A stretch of 64,000 nt of DNA from Pseudarthrobacter sp. fls2-241-R2A-127 (GCF_030209355.1 NZ_JARVSF010000009.1:1-64000); one strand, 5' to 3'. Positions 16,947 through 26,007 are shown, counted from the stretch's first letter. Numbers and translations are program-made. The notes: generated from the letters alone by a model not told the origin.

Positions 16947-18392
16947 CTAGTGCGCGCCGTGTCCCGGTCCGGCGCCTTCGGTCCTGCGCATCATTGCGGA
17001 CAGCACGACGGCGGCCAGGGCTATGACCGTTGCCGTCAGGAAAGCGGCGCTCATCCCGGCGACGAGTCCCGACGCCGCACTCACCACCGCGAAGATGGAC
17101 ACGAGCAGCGCCGTGCCGGCAGCGCCGGCCACCTGCTGGGTGGTGCTCATGATCGCGGAGCCGTGCGAGTAGAGGTGCGGCGGCAGCGGGTTCAGCCCGG
17201 TGGTGAAGGCCGGGGTGAACAGCAGGGCCAAGCCGAAACTCAGCCCGACGTGCAACGTGATGATCCACCACACCGCCGTGCCGGCGTCGAGCATTGAAAA
17301 CTGCCAGAGCGTCACCACCATCAGGATGGACCCGGTCACGGTGAGCGGGAACGGGCCCACTTTGTCGAACGCGCGGCCAATCACCGGTCCGAGCAGGCCC
17401 ATGGCCAGGCCGCCGGGGAGCAGCGCGAGTCCGGTTTCCAACGAGCCGAGGCCCCGGACTTCCTGAAGATAGAGCGGCAGGAGGATGACCCCGCCGAACA
17501 GTGCCATCATGGCCACCACCATCAACAGGACCGAGACGGTGAACATCCGGAAGTTGAAGGCGCGCAGGTCCAGCAGCGGGGCAGCGGACTTCTGCAGGCG
17601 GACCTGGCGGAGGACGAAAACCGCCAGGGCAGCCACGCCGATCACCAGGGCTGCGATGGCTGCGGCGCCAGGCCCGGCCTGGCCGCCGCCGCCGATCTGG
17701 CTGAGCCCGTAGACCAGGCCGCCGAAGGCCGGGACAGTGAGGAGCACGGAGAGGAAGTCCAGCTTGGTCTTCTCCGCCTCGCCCACGTTGGTGAGGAACT
17801 TCGCGCCGATAGCCAGGGCCGCGAGGGCTACCGGCAGCACGAACACGAACATGAAGCGCCAGGTGAAGTGCTCAAGGATCAGCCCTGAAACAGTTGGGCC
17901 CATGGCGGGGGCGACCGAGATGGCGATACTGACGTTGCCCATGACGGCACCGCGCTTGGCGAGCGGAACCAAGGTGAGGATGGTGGTCATCAGCAGCGGG
18001 AGCATGATGGCCGTGCCGCCTGCCTGGACGATGCGCGCGAGCAGCAGGACTTCGAACCCGGGGGCCACGGCCGCCAGTGCGGTACCGCCGGCAAACAGGC
18101 CCATGGCCAGCATGAACACGGCCCGGGTGGACAGGCTTTGCAGGATGAAGCCGGTGGTGGGGATGACCACGGCCATGGTGAGCATGAACCCGGTGGACAG
18201 CCACTGGACCGTGGGCGCGTCCACGCGCAGGTCCACCATGAGCCGCTGCAGGGCGACGTTCATGATGGTCTCATTGAGGATCACTACGAACGTCGCCACC
18301 AGCAGCGTGCTGATGATGGTCACCGATTCCCGGGACATCTTCTCCGGCACAGCGGTGCGGGTGCCTGCATTGGGAGAGACTTCGGTAGACAT
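16947..18392 (-). CDS. MFS multidrug exporter, DHA2 (EmrB/QacA) family
   Basis: A 481-residue drug:proton antiporter with about 14 hydrophobic segments, as expected for the DHA2 group. Typical marks are NETIMNVALQRLMVDL in helix 1, the WLSTGFMLTMAVVIPTTGFI helix 2 segment, and the motif C-like AMGPTVSGLI in helix 5. It probably exports cationic or amphipathic toxic compounds. GAGGG precedes the ATG at 18392. The intergenic sequence just upstream contains the imperfect palindrome TACCCGTTGGAGTA (about 18456-18470), a possible operator. No regulator gene is adjacent. Confidence 0.92.
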   Translation of the reverse strand: MSTEVSPNAGTRTAVPEKMSRESVTIISTLLVATFVVILNETIMNVALQRLMVDLRVDAPTVQWLSTGFMLTMAVVIPTTGFILQSLSTRAVFMLAMGLFAGGTALAAVAPGFEVLLLARIVQAGGTAIMLPLLMTTILTLVPLAKRGAVMGNVSIAISVAPAMGPTVSGLILEHFTWRFMFVFVLPVALAALAIGAKFLTNVGEAEKTKLDFLSVLLTVPAFGGLVYGLSQIGGGGQAGPGAAAIAALVIGVAALAVFVLRQVRLQKSAAPLLDLRAFNFRMFTVSVLLMVVAMMALFGGVILLPLYLQEVRGLGSLETGLALLPGGLAMGLLGPVIGRAFDKVGPFPLTVTGSILMVVTLWQFSMLDAGTAVWWIITLHVGLSFGLALLFTPAFTTGLNPLPPHLYSHGSAIMSTTQQVAGAAGTALLVSIFAVVSAASGLVAGMSAAFLTATVIALAAVVLSAMMRRTEGAGPGHGAH

Positions 18393-18492
18393 GGGTATTC
18401 CCTCAGGGGTTTTGAAAGTGATGCGCGGGCCGGCGCCGCTGCAGATGCCAACACTCTACCCGTTGGAGTAATTCCCCGGCACGGGGATGTCT

Positions 18493-18524
18493 CCTAAACC
18501 CTGAGGGAACAGTAGGGGTTTAGG
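18493..18524 (-). terminator. Hairpin terminator of the PfpI gene
   Basis: CCTAAACCC (18493-18501) pairs with GGGTTTAGG (18516-18524). The stem overlaps the last bases of the leftward PfpI gene and would end its transcript. It lies between that gene and the upstream region of the transporter. Confidence 0.6.
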
Positions 18525-19086
18525 CCGTCTGGCCCGCGTGCCGGCCTTCCGAGATCTCCTCCACCAACTTGCTGTTGAATGCCGGGAGGTCATCCGGGTT
18601 GCGGCTGGTCACCAGGCCCTGGTCCACCACCACTTCCTGGTCGGTCCAGTTGGCGCCTGCGTTCTTCAGGTCGGTTTCCAGGGTGAAGTAGGACGTCACG
18701 TTGCGGCCCTTGATCACGCCGGCCTCGATCAGCAGCCACGGACCGTGGCAGATCGATGCCACCGGCTTGTGCTGTTCAAAGAAGCTGCGGGTGAAGTTCT
18801 GGGCGTCCTTGTCGACGCGCAGGTGGTCGGCGTTGACGACGCCGCCGGGAAGGACCAGTGCGTCGTAGTCGGAGGCATCTGCTTCCGCCACCGTGAGGTC
18901 GACGTCGAAGGTGTCGCCCTTGTCCGTGCCGTTGTAGCCCTGCAGCTTGCCGCTCTTGGGTGCCAGCAGGGTGGGCTCGCCGCCGGCGTCCTTCACGGCC
19001 TGCCAAGGACTGGTGAGCTCCACCTGCTCCACGCCGTCAGTGAGAAGGAATGCGACCTTCTTGCCTGCGATGCTGTGCTCTGACAT
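18520..19086 (-). CDS. PfpI/DJ-1 family protein (type 1 glutamine amidotransferase-like)
   Basis: A 188-residue cytoplasmic protein of the PfpI/YhbO group. It has the core fold beginning KKVAFLLTDGVEQVELTSPWQA, LVLPGG near residue 78, and the nucleophile elbow SICHGPW with Cys113-His114. Homologs act as stress-linked peptidases, chaperones or deglycases; which applies here is open. The ATG at 19086 is chosen because a perfect AGGAGG lies 6 bases before it; the frame extends further up only with non-conserved sequence. Single gene with its own terminator. Confidence 0.92.
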   Translation of the reverse strand: MSEHSIAGKKVAFLLTDGVEQVELTSPWQAVKDAGGEPTLLAPKSGKLQGYNGTDKGDTFDVDLTVAEADASDYDALVLPGGVVNADHLRVDKDAQNFTRSFFEQHKPVASICHGPWLLIEAGVIKGRNVTSYFTLETDLKNAGANWTDQEVVVDQGLVTSRNPDDLPAFNSKLVEEISEGRHAGQTA

Positions 19087-19180
19087 TGCTCCTCCTTGCC
19101 TGGGGCGGACCACGCGCCGGTACGGCGTACGGAGATCCGCTTCCAGAGTTGAATTCCTGACAATTTCCACCCTAGGAAAG

Positions 19181-19209
19181 GTGAAAGTAATAAGCAAGCT
19201 GACTATATT
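19181..19209 (+). promoter_or_regulatory. Candidate rightward promoter before the 19394 gene
   Basis: GTGAAA (19181-19186) and TATATT (19204-19209) are separated by 17 bases. Transcription would start near 19215-19216, which coincides with an ATG at 19215 (see that entry). The other strand of the same AT-rich stretch (TTGCTT, 17 bases, TAGGGT) could serve the PfpI gene. Confidence 0.4.
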
Positions 19210-19214
19210 GGGTT

Positions 19215-19397
19215 ATGCAAGCAAATCGCTTCACCGGATGCTCGGGACCTTCGACTCTGGTGCTGCGGGTTTATGCGGGATTGGGGTACAGACAGAACCC
19301 GGTTTCCGGCAGTAAGGTTTCACCTACGCGCAGTGCTCTCGACGCCGCAGCGGCCACCCACGGGCCACTTCGGATTGGTGCAAGGAGGCCCCGATGA
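19215..19397 (+). CDS. Questionable 60-codon frame, possible leaderless ORF
   Basis: An ATG at the predicted transcription start opens a 60-codon frame whose TGA overlaps the next ATG as ATGA (19394-19397). Position and overlap suggest leaderless, coupled translation. The residues (MQANRFTGCSGPSTLV and so on) form no recognisable domain, and composition is not convincingly protein-like. Listed because of its context; it may be only leader RNA. Confidence 0.25.
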   Translation: MQANRFTGCSGPSTLVLRVYAGLGYRQNPVSGSKVSPTRSALDAAAATHGPLRIGARRPR

Positions 19398-19660
19398 CAG
19401 TAGAGCGGATGTTCCAGGGCGTTCCCTCGGACCCGGACCCCTGGATGTCCGGCGACACCCCCGAGGAAGTCCGGCAGTTCGCCATCGAATCGCTCCGATG
19501 GCAGGCCCAGGAGATCATCGACGAGGTGCTCTGCAGCAAGGATCCCCGGGAAGAGTGGGTCCGGGACCGGCTTCGCGGGTGCGTGGCCAGGAATCCCGGG
19601 CGTCCGGAGCGCGCGCTGCTGGAGCAACTCATGAGCAGCCCGGACAGGTCAGGCTTGTAG
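19394..19660 (+). CDS. Conserved-looking small hypothetical protein
   Basis: An 88-residue acidic/basic helical protein starting at ATG 19394 with AGGAGG 6 bases upstream. No membrane segment and no known motif. The stretch TPEEVRQFAIESLRWQAQEIIDEVL (about residues 22-46) should form amphipathic helices, and a Trp/Arg-rich segment follows (EEWVRDRLRGCVARN). A strong ribosome-binding site and balanced codon use support it as real. Function unknown. It stands alone between the PfpI gene and panC. Confidence 0.65.
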   Translation: MTVERMFQGVPSDPDPWMSGDTPEEVRQFAIESLRWQAQEIIDEVLCSKDPREEWVRDRLRGCVARNPGRPERALLEQLMSSPDRSGL

Positions 19661-19706
19661 TCCGGGCACGTCCGCCGGCGCCAAGCCACAGCGCCCGGGA
19701 AGGCGC

Positions 19707-20633
19707 TCAGGAACTCAGCGGCATGTTGTCAATCAGGCGGACCGGCCCCACCTTTGCGGCGATGAGGGCCAGGGCGTCGCCGCGGAACGGGGTCTCCCTG
19801 CAGTTCTCGGCCAACGGCTCGAGCGTGCCGGGGTCCACCACATCGAAGTAGTCCAGTTCCACCAGCGGCTGGGACTCCACCAAGGCCAGTGCCGATTCAA
19901 GGTCCAGCGGCTCGTGGGCGTTCGCGCGCTCCTCGAGCAACCGCAGCGCCCGGGACAAGACCAGCGCGGCCTCCCGCTCGTCCGGGGACAGGAAACGGTT
20001 GCGGCTGGACAAGGCCAGCCCGTCCGCCGACCTCACCGTGGGCACGCCGACGATCTCCACCGGGAAGTTCAGGTCCGCCGCCATCCGCCGCACCAGGGCC
20101 AGCTGCTGGGCGTCCTTCTGCCCAAAGTAGGCCCGGTACGCCGGCAGTCCGCCGGGCGAAGCTGCGTCCGCGGACCCGGCCGGAAGACCCGCCGCGGGCA
20201 TGCCGTAATGCAGCAGTTTCGCCACCACGGTCAGCGCGCCGTCGAAATGGCCGGGACGCGATGCGCCCTCCCACTTCTCGCCGAGGCGGCCGGACGTGAT
20301 CCGCACCAGGGGTTCCCCGCCGGGATACACCTCTTCCACGGAGGGCGCGAAGGCCAGGTCCACGCCCTGTTCCTCCAGCAAGGCAAGGTCCGCCTCAAGC
20401 GTCCGTGGGTAGCGGTCCAGGTCCACGGCGTCGCCGAACTGCAGCGGGTTGACGAAGATGCTCGCCACCACGAGGTCGTTGTGCTCGACGGCGGTACGCG
20501 CCAGCTCTGCATGGCCTTCGTGGAGTGCGCCCATGGTGGGCACCAGTCCCTGTGAGGCGCCACGCCTGGCGCTGAGGAGCCGGGCGCTCTCGGCGTGCAG
20601 CCCGGCGACGGTGGTGACAAGTTGAATGGACAT
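19707..20633 (-). CDS. panC: Pantothenate synthetase
   Basis: Condenses pantoate with beta-alanine using ATP, the last step of pantothenate (vitamin B5) synthesis, in the cytoplasm. The 308 residues carry the HIGH-type nucleotidyl motif [10 protein letters not shown] (about 32-41), [31 protein letters not shown] and the KMSKS-like serine pair. Length is slightly above the usual 280-290 because of an insertion near residue 150 (Pro/Ala/Gly-rich, [19 protein letters not shown]). It starts directly after the stop of the DUF2520 gene and ends the long folate-pantothenate run. Confidence 0.96.
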   Translation of the reverse strand: MSIQLVTTVAGLHAESARLLSARRGASQGLVPTMGALHEGHAELARTAVEHNDLVVASIFVNPLQFGDAVDLDRYPRTLEADLALLEEQGVDLAFAPSVEEVYPGGEPLVRITSGRLGEKWEGASRPGHFDGALTVVAKLLHYGMPAAGLPAGSADAASPGGLPAYRAYFGQKDAQQLALVRRMAADLNFPVEIVGVPTVRSADGLALSSRNRFLSPDEREAALVLSRALRLLEERANAHEPLDLESALALVESQPLVELDYFDVVDPGTLEPLAENCRETPFRGDALALIAAKVGPVRLIDNMPLSS

Positions 20634-21527
20634 TCAGTCCTCCTTCGGATCGAGGGCCTCGCGCAGCCCCTTCAGCTGGTCGGGTTTAAGCAGTCCACGG
20701 CCCTGTGCCCGCAGGGCCGTGGCCCGGGCCATCGCAAGGTAGGCCTCCAGCACGTCACCGTGCCCGCCGCCGTCGAACTCCCGCAACGCTTGGGCGTGCG
20801 CACGGACCGTCCCCACGTCGCCGCGCGCCACCGGGCCGGTAAGCGCGGATTCGCCGGAGGCCAGCGCGTTCTCCAGCGTTGCCCGCAGGAGCGGGCCCAG
20901 CATGCGCTCCGGCAGCTCCACCCCTACCTCGCGCAACAGCTGGGACGCCTGCGCCACCAGGGTGACCAGGTGGTTGGAACCATGGGCCAGGGCAGCATGG
21001 TAGAGGGTCCTGTCCGCTTCGGCGATGGCCACCGGCTCAGCGCCCATCTCCACCACCAGCGCCTGGGCGATGGGCAGCATGGCGGCATCGGCCGTCACGC
21101 CAAAGGTGCAGTCCAGCAACCGGGTGAGGTCCAGGCTCATGCCGGTGAATGTCATGGCCGGATGCAGGGCCAGGGGCACGGCACCGGCGGCACGCACCGG
21201 GTGCAGCACGCCCACGCCGAACCGGCCCGAGGTGTGGGCCACCAGCTGGCCGGGCTGCCAGGCGCCGAGCTTCGCCAGTCCCTCCACAAGGCCCGGCAGG
21301 GCGTCGTCGGGCACAGCCAGCAGCACCAGCTCGGCACGCTCCACGATGTCCTGCACCTCAAGGATGGGGACGCCCGGCAGCAGGGACTCAGCCCGTTCGC
21401 GGCTTGCGTCCGAGACCGCCGAGACCCCGACGACGGCGTGCTCGGCAGCGCGCAGGGCTGCACCAAGCACGGCGCCCACCTTGCCGGCGCCGATGATTCC
21501 GACGCCGAGGCGTCCGGGTTTAGCCAT
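20634..21527 (-). CDS. Rossmann-fold DUF2520 protein
   Basis: A 297-residue NAD(P)-binding protein. The N-terminal Rossmann domain has GIIGAGKVGAVLGAAL (about residues 9-24), followed by a helical DUF2520 domain with LHPAMTFTG and ASNHLVTLVAQA-type segments. The family resembles ketopantoate reductase and prephenate/hydroxyacid dehydrogenases, and the position directly before panC suggests a role linked to pantoate supply. That is inference only. The ATG at 21527 has an AGGAAGG site and overlaps the preceding gene by 8 bases. Confidence 0.88.
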   Translation of the reverse strand: MAKPGRLGVGIIGAGKVGAVLGAALRAAEHAVVGVSAVSDASRERAESLLPGVPILEVQDIVERAELVLLAVPDDALPGLVEGLAKLGAWQPGQLVAHTSGRFGVGVLHPVRAAGAVPLALHPAMTFTGMSLDLTRLLDCTFGVTADAAMLPIAQALVVEMGAEPVAIAEADRTLYHAALAHGSNHLVTLVAQASQLLREVGVELPERMLGPLLRATLENALASGESALTGPVARGDVGTVRAHAQALREFDGGGHGDVLEAYLAMARATALRAQGRGLLKPDQLKGLREALDPKED

Positions 21528-23082
21528 GCTGCTGGCCTTCCTGTTGAGGTGGAGTGCCGGCGTTCGCCGGTTCAATGGCCGGAGCAACCTGGCTGAGCCA
21601 TTGCTCGGTGGTTTGCCGTTTCCGGGCCAGCCGTGCACGTGCGGACTGATCGTTGAATAGTTGCCGGACCTCATCCAGCCCGGCCTGGGTCAGCCGCGGG
21701 GCGACGGGCCCGGCGGTGGTGTGCAGCACCAGGTCTGCCACCCGGAACAGACGCGCCACGGGGCCCTGCTGCAGGGCCAGTGACTGCGTCCGTTGGTGGG
21801 GAACCACCACAAGCTCCCGCCACCAGCGCCCGGAGCGGAGCAACAGGGCGGTTTCCGTGGCGGCAAAGCCGTTGCGGCGCCACGCAAAGGGGGCAAGCAG
21901 CCATGCCCGCTGCGGCGTGGTGACGAACCCGGCGCCGGAATCCCTCCCGTTCAACCCGGCGGCAAAGACGGCTGCGGGCTGGTCCGTCCCGGGGTCCGGC
22001 AGCACCAGGGAGAGCATGGCCAGGACGTCGGGAAGCCTGCCCACCGGCAGGAGGATGGTCCGGGTATTGCCCTCGACGGCGTTTCCCGAGTGCCCGTAAC
22101 CGGCCACATTCACCTGCATCCGGTACCAGCCGAACGGGCGCCACAGCGGCGACTGGGCAACCTTCACCGCCTGGATCCGGCCGGGCGGCAGGGTCTGCGC
22201 CTGGGTGTCCAGCAGTCCGTACCTCAGCCGGATGCCGTCCGGCGAGACGGCAGCCGTGAAGTTGTAGCCCCGGTTGAAGTAATTCCAGTAGCCCGCCGCC
22301 AGGCCCAGCACCGCCGGCACCAGGTAAAAGTAGAAGGCTCGGTTGTCCGTCACCGCGGACAACACCACGGAGGCGGCGCCGCCCGCCACCACAAAGAAGC
22401 TCTGCTCACTCAGCAGCAACGACCCCAAAAGGCGCGACGGCGGGACGGAAAGTACCGCGAATTCCGGCGCCTCGGTGGCGGGCCGGGCCGGCTGTCCGCC
22501 CTGGGAGGCGGCGCCGGCTTCCGGCGCGGCGACTGCGGCGGCACCCGACGCGCGGGCCAGGATGGTGGCGCGCAGTTGGCGGGCATCGCCGATCTTGAGA
22601 TAGGCAAGCCGCATCGCCGACTCGCCGGCATCGGCCACCTCGAACTTGAGCTCGGCCAGGCCGAAGATGCGGGCCAGGAGCGGCTGCACGATGTCAATGG
22701 CCTGCACCCGGTCCAGCCGCGCCTGCCGGTGCTGGCGGAACAGCAGGCCGCTGGTGACCCGGACGTAGCCGCCGGACACCTGGTACTTGGTGAAATACCA
22801 GGTCAGCACGAATCCCAGCACCGCCACCGCCAGCACGGCCGCGCCGCCACCCAGGAGCCACGGGGCCCGCCGCGCCAGGCCTTCCTCGAAAACGGGCTGG
22901 CCCTGCAGGGCCCGTTCAAAGATGTCCCGGCCAAAGAAGAACGCAATGGCGGCCAGGGCAAACCAGCCCCGGACGAACGGCGAGGCGGGGTGCACCCGCA
23001 GCCATCCGTCGTCGGACGCTGAAGTGGCGTCCCGGCGGGCCGCTGCAGGCGGCATCGCAGGCGGCCGGCCGTCAGCGGTCAC
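21520..23082 (-). CDS. Bacterial PH-domain membrane protein (YdbT-like)
   Basis: About 520 residues from the GTG at 23082, whose GTGA overlaps the stop of the preceding PH gene. It carries two or three hydrophobic helix pairs, each followed by a bPH2 (DUF304) repeat; the segments YQVSGGYVRVTSGLLFRQHR and IRLRYGLLDTQAQTLPPGRI are the repeated PH strands. The family is paired in operons with a single-PH YdbS-like protein, and is probably a membrane complex facing the cytoplasm; function is unknown. Codons upstream of 23082 stay open but overlap the previous gene heavily. Confidence 0.85.
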   Translation of the reverse strand: MTADGRPPAMPPAAARRDATSASDDGWLRVHPASPFVRGWFALAAIAFFFGRDIFERALQGQPVFEEGLARRAPWLLGGGAAVLAVAVLGFVLTWYFTKYQVSGGYVRVTSGLLFRQHRQARLDRVQAIDIVQPLLARIFGLAELKFEVADAGESAMRLAYLKIGDARQLRATILARASGAAAVAAPEAGAASQGGQPARPATEAPEFAVLSVPPSRLLGSLLLSEQSFFVVAGGAASVVLSAVTDNRAFYFYLVPAVLGLAAGYWNYFNRGYNFTAAVSPDGIRLRYGLLDTQAQTLPPGRIQAVKVAQSPLWRPFGWYRMQVNVAGYGHSGNAVEGNTRTILLPVGRLPDVLAMLSLVLPDPGTDQPAAVFAAGLNGRDSGAGFVTTPQRAWLLAPFAWRRNGFAATETALLLRSGRWWRELVVVPHQRTQSLALQQGPVARLFRVADLVLHTTAGPVAPRLTQAGLDEVRQLFNDQSARARLARKRQTTEQWLSQVAPAIEPANAGTPPQQEGQQHG

Positions 23083-23591
23083 AGCCCGGCCAGCCTGGCT
23101 TCGCCGCGTGCCGTCAGCTCTTCCCTGAGCCGGGCGCCCTCGGTCGCTGGAAGTCCTGGAACGCGGGCGTTGGTCCCGGGCGAGGCGGTGTGGAGTTTCA
23201 GTGTGCACAGGCCCAAAGCGCGCTCCACGGGCCCCACGGCGATGTCCACGTACTGCATGCGGCCATACGGCACGGCCATGGTGCGCTGGAAGAAGATGCC
23301 GCCCCTGACCAGCAGGTCCTCATCCCGTTCGGCGTAGCCGATAGCCCGGACCTGGCGGGGAATGAGCACCAGCCGCCACAGGGCCACGGCCAGCATCGCC
23401 GCAGGGACGGTCACGGCAAGCCACAGCGGCGGCCATGACCACCAGCCAAGGAGGACAAACACCAGCGGGGCGGACAGGACCAGCACCGCAACCAGGTTGC
23501 CAAGGGCCCACTCCGCGAGCCGGACCGTGACGTACCGTGGTGACACCCGCTGCCAGTTGATACCGGGCGGGTCAATCGCCTCGGTATGCAT
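23079..23591 (-). CDS. Bacterial PH-domain membrane protein (YdbS-like)
   Basis: A 170-residue protein with two adjacent hydrophobic helices (about residues 25-75, including LVAVLVLSAPLVFVLLGWW) and one bPH2 domain with YAERDEDLLVRGGIFFQRTMAVPYGRMQYVDI. It is the small partner of the large PH protein that follows. The ATG at 23591 lies inside the 3' end of the DUF3180 gene (20-base overlap), which shows tight coupling. The frame is open to 23708, but this would deepen the overlap and adds no conserved sequence. Confidence 0.85.
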   Translation of the reverse strand: MHTEAIDPPGINWQRVSPRYVTVRLAEWALGNLVAVLVLSAPLVFVLLGWWSWPPLWLAVTVPAAMLAVALWRLVLIPRQVRAIGYAERDEDLLVRGGIFFQRTMAVPYGRMQYVDIAVGPVERALGLCTLKLHTASPGTNARVPGLPATEGARLREELTARGEARLAGL

Positions 23592-24117
23592 ATTCGCCTT
23601 CTCCGGCGGCCTCACCGCGGGCAGGGCGGCCCTTGCCGTCGGTACTGGTGGTGTCGCCGTCCTCCGGGGGAATGCGGCAGAACCGCTCCACCACGAGTCC
23701 CACCACAATCATCACCAGGCCGCCGCCGGCCATGGCCAAGGCAAGCCAGGTGATGCCCTGGTCGCTCCGCAGGCTCCAGATCCTCAACTGGTCCAGGAAG
23801 ATTCCGGCATGCCAGCCGAGCAGCACTGTTCCGGCATAGGCGCACGCCTGGGCAAGGATCAGCGTCCTCGCGGCCAGCAGCGGATCCAGCTGGGTCTTCT
23901 TTGCCTTGCTGCCCGGCTTGAGGCTGTTGCGCCAGCGCAAGACCCGGATGCCCAGGATCAGCGTGATGATGACGATGACGCCCATGGTGGCCAGCGCGGT
24001 GGCGGGCAGGACAGGCGTGGCAATGCTGTAGCGGCTGGTGACCACGGTCGCCGACCAGCCCGCGACGGCAAGTATGACGCCGATCAGCATCAGGCGCAGC
24101 GGGTTGATGGGTTTCAT
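23572..24117 (-). CDS. DUF3180 membrane protein
   Basis: A 181-residue protein with four hydrophobic helices (about 8-25, 36-58, 85-105, 122-145), beginning MKPINPLRLMLIGV, and a charged hydrophilic C-terminal tail. DUF3180 proteins are found directly after folK in many actinobacteria, as here, and have no assigned function. The ATG at 24117 overlaps the folK stop by 4 bases. The 3' end overlaps the first PH-domain gene. Confidence 0.88.
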   Translation of the reverse strand: MKPINPLRLMLIGVILAVAGWSATVVTSRYSIATPVLPATALATMGVIVIITLILGIRVLRWRNSLKPGSKAKKTQLDPLLAARTLILAQACAYAGTVLLGWHAGIFLDQLRIWSLRSDQGITWLALAMAGGGLVMIVVGLVVERFCRIPPEDGDTTSTDGKGRPARGEAAGEGEYAYRGD

Positions 24118-24659
24118 CGCGGCTCCACCGCTCCCGCCGTCGGCATCCCGTCGAAGTCCCCGAAACCGTCGAACGGGGCAAGGTCGCCAAAGTCCGGGGC
24201 CCGGACCGCCAGCGCACTGATCCGCTCGCCGTTCAGGGTGGCGGCGGGTTCGATCAGCGACCACGGATACAGGACGAAGGCGCGGGTGGCGGCCCGGGGA
24301 TGCGGGAGGGTCAGCGCGGGATCGTCGCTGTGCAGGTCGCCGTAGGTGATGATGTCGACGTCGAGCGTCCGGGGCCCCCAGCGGACCTCTCGGACGCGGA
24401 AGTGCTTGTTCTCCACCGCCTGGCAGTGCTCCAGCAGTTCCTGCGGATCCAGGCTGGTCTCCACGGTGATCACCATGTTCAGGAAGTCCGGCTGGCCGGC
24501 CGGCCCGCCCACGGCCTTGGTCTGGACGATCGGGGACACTGCCAGGAGCCGAACTTCGGGCGGGTCCACGAGGTCGGCCACAGCTTCGGTGAGGGTCTCG
24601 TTCCGTTCGCCAAGGTTGCTGCCCAGGGCCAGCACAGCCTTGGTGTACAGGCCGTTCAT
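24114..24659 (-). CDS. folK: 6-hydroxymethyl-7,8-dihydropterin pyrophosphokinase
   Basis: Transfers pyrophosphate from ATP to hydroxymethyl-dihydropterin in folate synthesis. The 181 residues show ALGSNLGER near the N-terminus, SPIVQTKAVGGPAGQPDFLN, and the signature RWGPRTLDVDIITYGD with PHPRAATRAFVLYP, which bind ATP, Mg and pterin. The C-terminus is about 20 residues longer than E. coli HPPK and rich in Asp/Phe/Gly. The ATG at 24659 overlaps the folB stop by 4 bases. Confidence 0.96.
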   Translation of the reverse strand: MNGLYTKAVLALGSNLGERNETLTEAVADLVDPPEVRLLAVSPIVQTKAVGGPAGQPDFLNMVITVETSLDPQELLEHCQAVENKHFRVREVRWGPRTLDVDIITYGDLHSDDPALTLPHPRAATRAFVLYPWSLIEPAATLNGERISALAVRAPDFGDLAPFDGFGDFDGMPTAGAVEPR

Positions 24660-25048
24660 GCCTGCTCCCCGGACAGGCTGCCGACGGCGGGAACACGGCT
24701 CCGGTGGACAGTGACGGCGACGTCGCCGAAGGGCACTTCGATGGGAGCCTGGGGTTTGTGCACAGTGATGTCCACCGCCTGGAGCGGAAATTCGGTGAGC
24801 AGGCCCTCGGCGATCCGCACGGCCAGGGCTTCGATGAGGTTCAGCGGTTCCCCGGAGATCCATTCGGTAATACGCTGGGCCACTTCGCCGTAGTGCGCGG
24901 TGTCCTTGACGTCGTCGGACTGCGCCGCTGCGGCGAAGTCAAGGTACAGCACGGCGTCCACCACGAAAGGCTGGCCCTCGCGGCGCTCAAAATCAAACAC
25001 GCCGTGATGGCCGACGGCTGTCACTCCCGTCAGCGTAATCCTGTCCAT
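24656..25048 (-). CDS. folB: Dihydroneopterin aldolase
   Basis: Cleaves dihydroneopterin to hydroxymethyl-dihydropterin and glycolaldehyde. A 130-residue member of the T-fold family: MDRITLTGVTAVGHHGVFDFERREGQPFVVDA at the N-terminus, YGEVAQRI in the middle, NLIEALAVRIAEGLL with the conserved Glu, and a C-terminal VHKPQAPI with the catalytic Lys. It forms a coupled pair with folK and lies 14 bases after folP. Confidence 0.96.
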   Translation of the reverse strand: MDRITLTGVTAVGHHGVFDFERREGQPFVVDAVLYLDFAAAAQSDDVKDTAHYGEVAQRITEWISGEPLNLIEALAVRIAEGLLTEFPLQAVDITVHKPQAPIEVPFGDVAVTVHRSRVPAVGSLSGEQA

Positions 25049-25062
25049 GGGGTCCCCCGGCC

Positions 25063-26001
25063 CTAGTGCGTCTTGGGTACGGCCTGCGGCGTTGGCACCG
25101 CGGCCATGCGGGAGGCCACCTTGACGGCGTCAAGGCTTGGCCCGACGTCGTGCACGCGGACTGCCCAGGCGCCGCGGGCGGCGCTGATGGCGGTGATTGC
25201 CGCCGTGGCCCCGTCCCGTTCCTCCGGGGCGGCGGACTTGCCGGCCACGGTTAGCAGCGTGCCCAGGAACCTCTTGCGCGACGCCGCCACGAGGACCCGG
25301 TGCCCCAGGCTGTCCAGCTGGTCGAGGTTCTGCAGCAGCTCCCAGTTGTGGGAATCGTTTTTGGCGAACCCAAGGCCCGGGTCCACGATGATCTGTTCAG
25401 GGCTGACACCGGCGGCGTAGAGCTTGTCCCGCACCCCTGCCAGTTCCGCCACGACCTCGCCGGCCACGTCCGTGTATTCGGCGAGCGAATTCATGGTCCG
25501 GGCGTCCCCGCGGCGGTGCGTGAGGACGTACGGAACCTTGGATGCTGCCACAAGTTCTGCCATCTCCGGTTCGATGGTCAGCCCGGAGACGTCATTGATG
25601 ATGGCGGCACCGGCCTTAAGCGCGGCGGCCGCGGTGGAGGCGTGGGTGGTGTCGATGCTGACCAGCGCGCCGGCCTTCACGAGTGCTTGGATGACCGGCA
25701 GGACCCGCCGCTGCTCTTCCTCCGGCGTGACGTCCTCGGCGCCCGGCCGGGTGGACTCGCCCCCGACGTCGATGATGTCCGCACCCGCGTACAGCATCCG
25801 CAGGCCGGCCGCGACTGCGGTGTCCGCGGTGGGGTGCTTTCCGCCGTCGCTGAAGGAATCCGGGGTGACGTTCAGGATCCCCATGACCAGCGTGCGGCCG
25901 GTGGGGAGGTCCTCGAAGCGCGCAGCCGGGCGGGGCTTGCGCAGGATGGGCAGCGGGGAGGTTGCGGGCCCCGTTCCGGGGGCTGCAGCGAGTGAATCCA
26001 T
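25063..26001 (-). CDS. folP: Dihydropteroate synthase
   Basis: Joins p-aminobenzoate to hydroxymethyl-dihydropterin pyrophosphate; the target of sulfonamides. The 312 residues carry the pterin-binding signature MGILNVTPDSFSDGG (about 40-54), GADIIDVGGESTRPGAEDV and KRFLGTLL near the end. The N-terminal 30 residues are Pro/Ala-rich and probably disordered. The ATG at 26001 is 6 bases after the folE stop. Confidence 0.97.
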   Translation of the reverse strand: MDSLAAAPGTGPATSPLPILRKPRPAARFEDLPTGRTLVMGILNVTPDSFSDGGKHPTADTAVAAGLRMLYAGADIIDVGGESTRPGAEDVTPEEEQRRVLPVIQALVKAGALVSIDTTHASTAAAALKAGAAIINDVSGLTIEPEMAELVAASKVPYVLTHRRGDARTMNSLAEYTDVAGEVVAELAGVRDKLYAAGVSPEQIIVDPGLGFAKNDSHNWELLQNLDQLDSLGHRVLVAASRKRFLGTLLTVAGKSAAPEERDGATAAITAISAARGAWAVRVHDVGPSLDAVKVASRMAAVPTPQAVPKTH

Positions 26002-26007
26002 GGTTTG

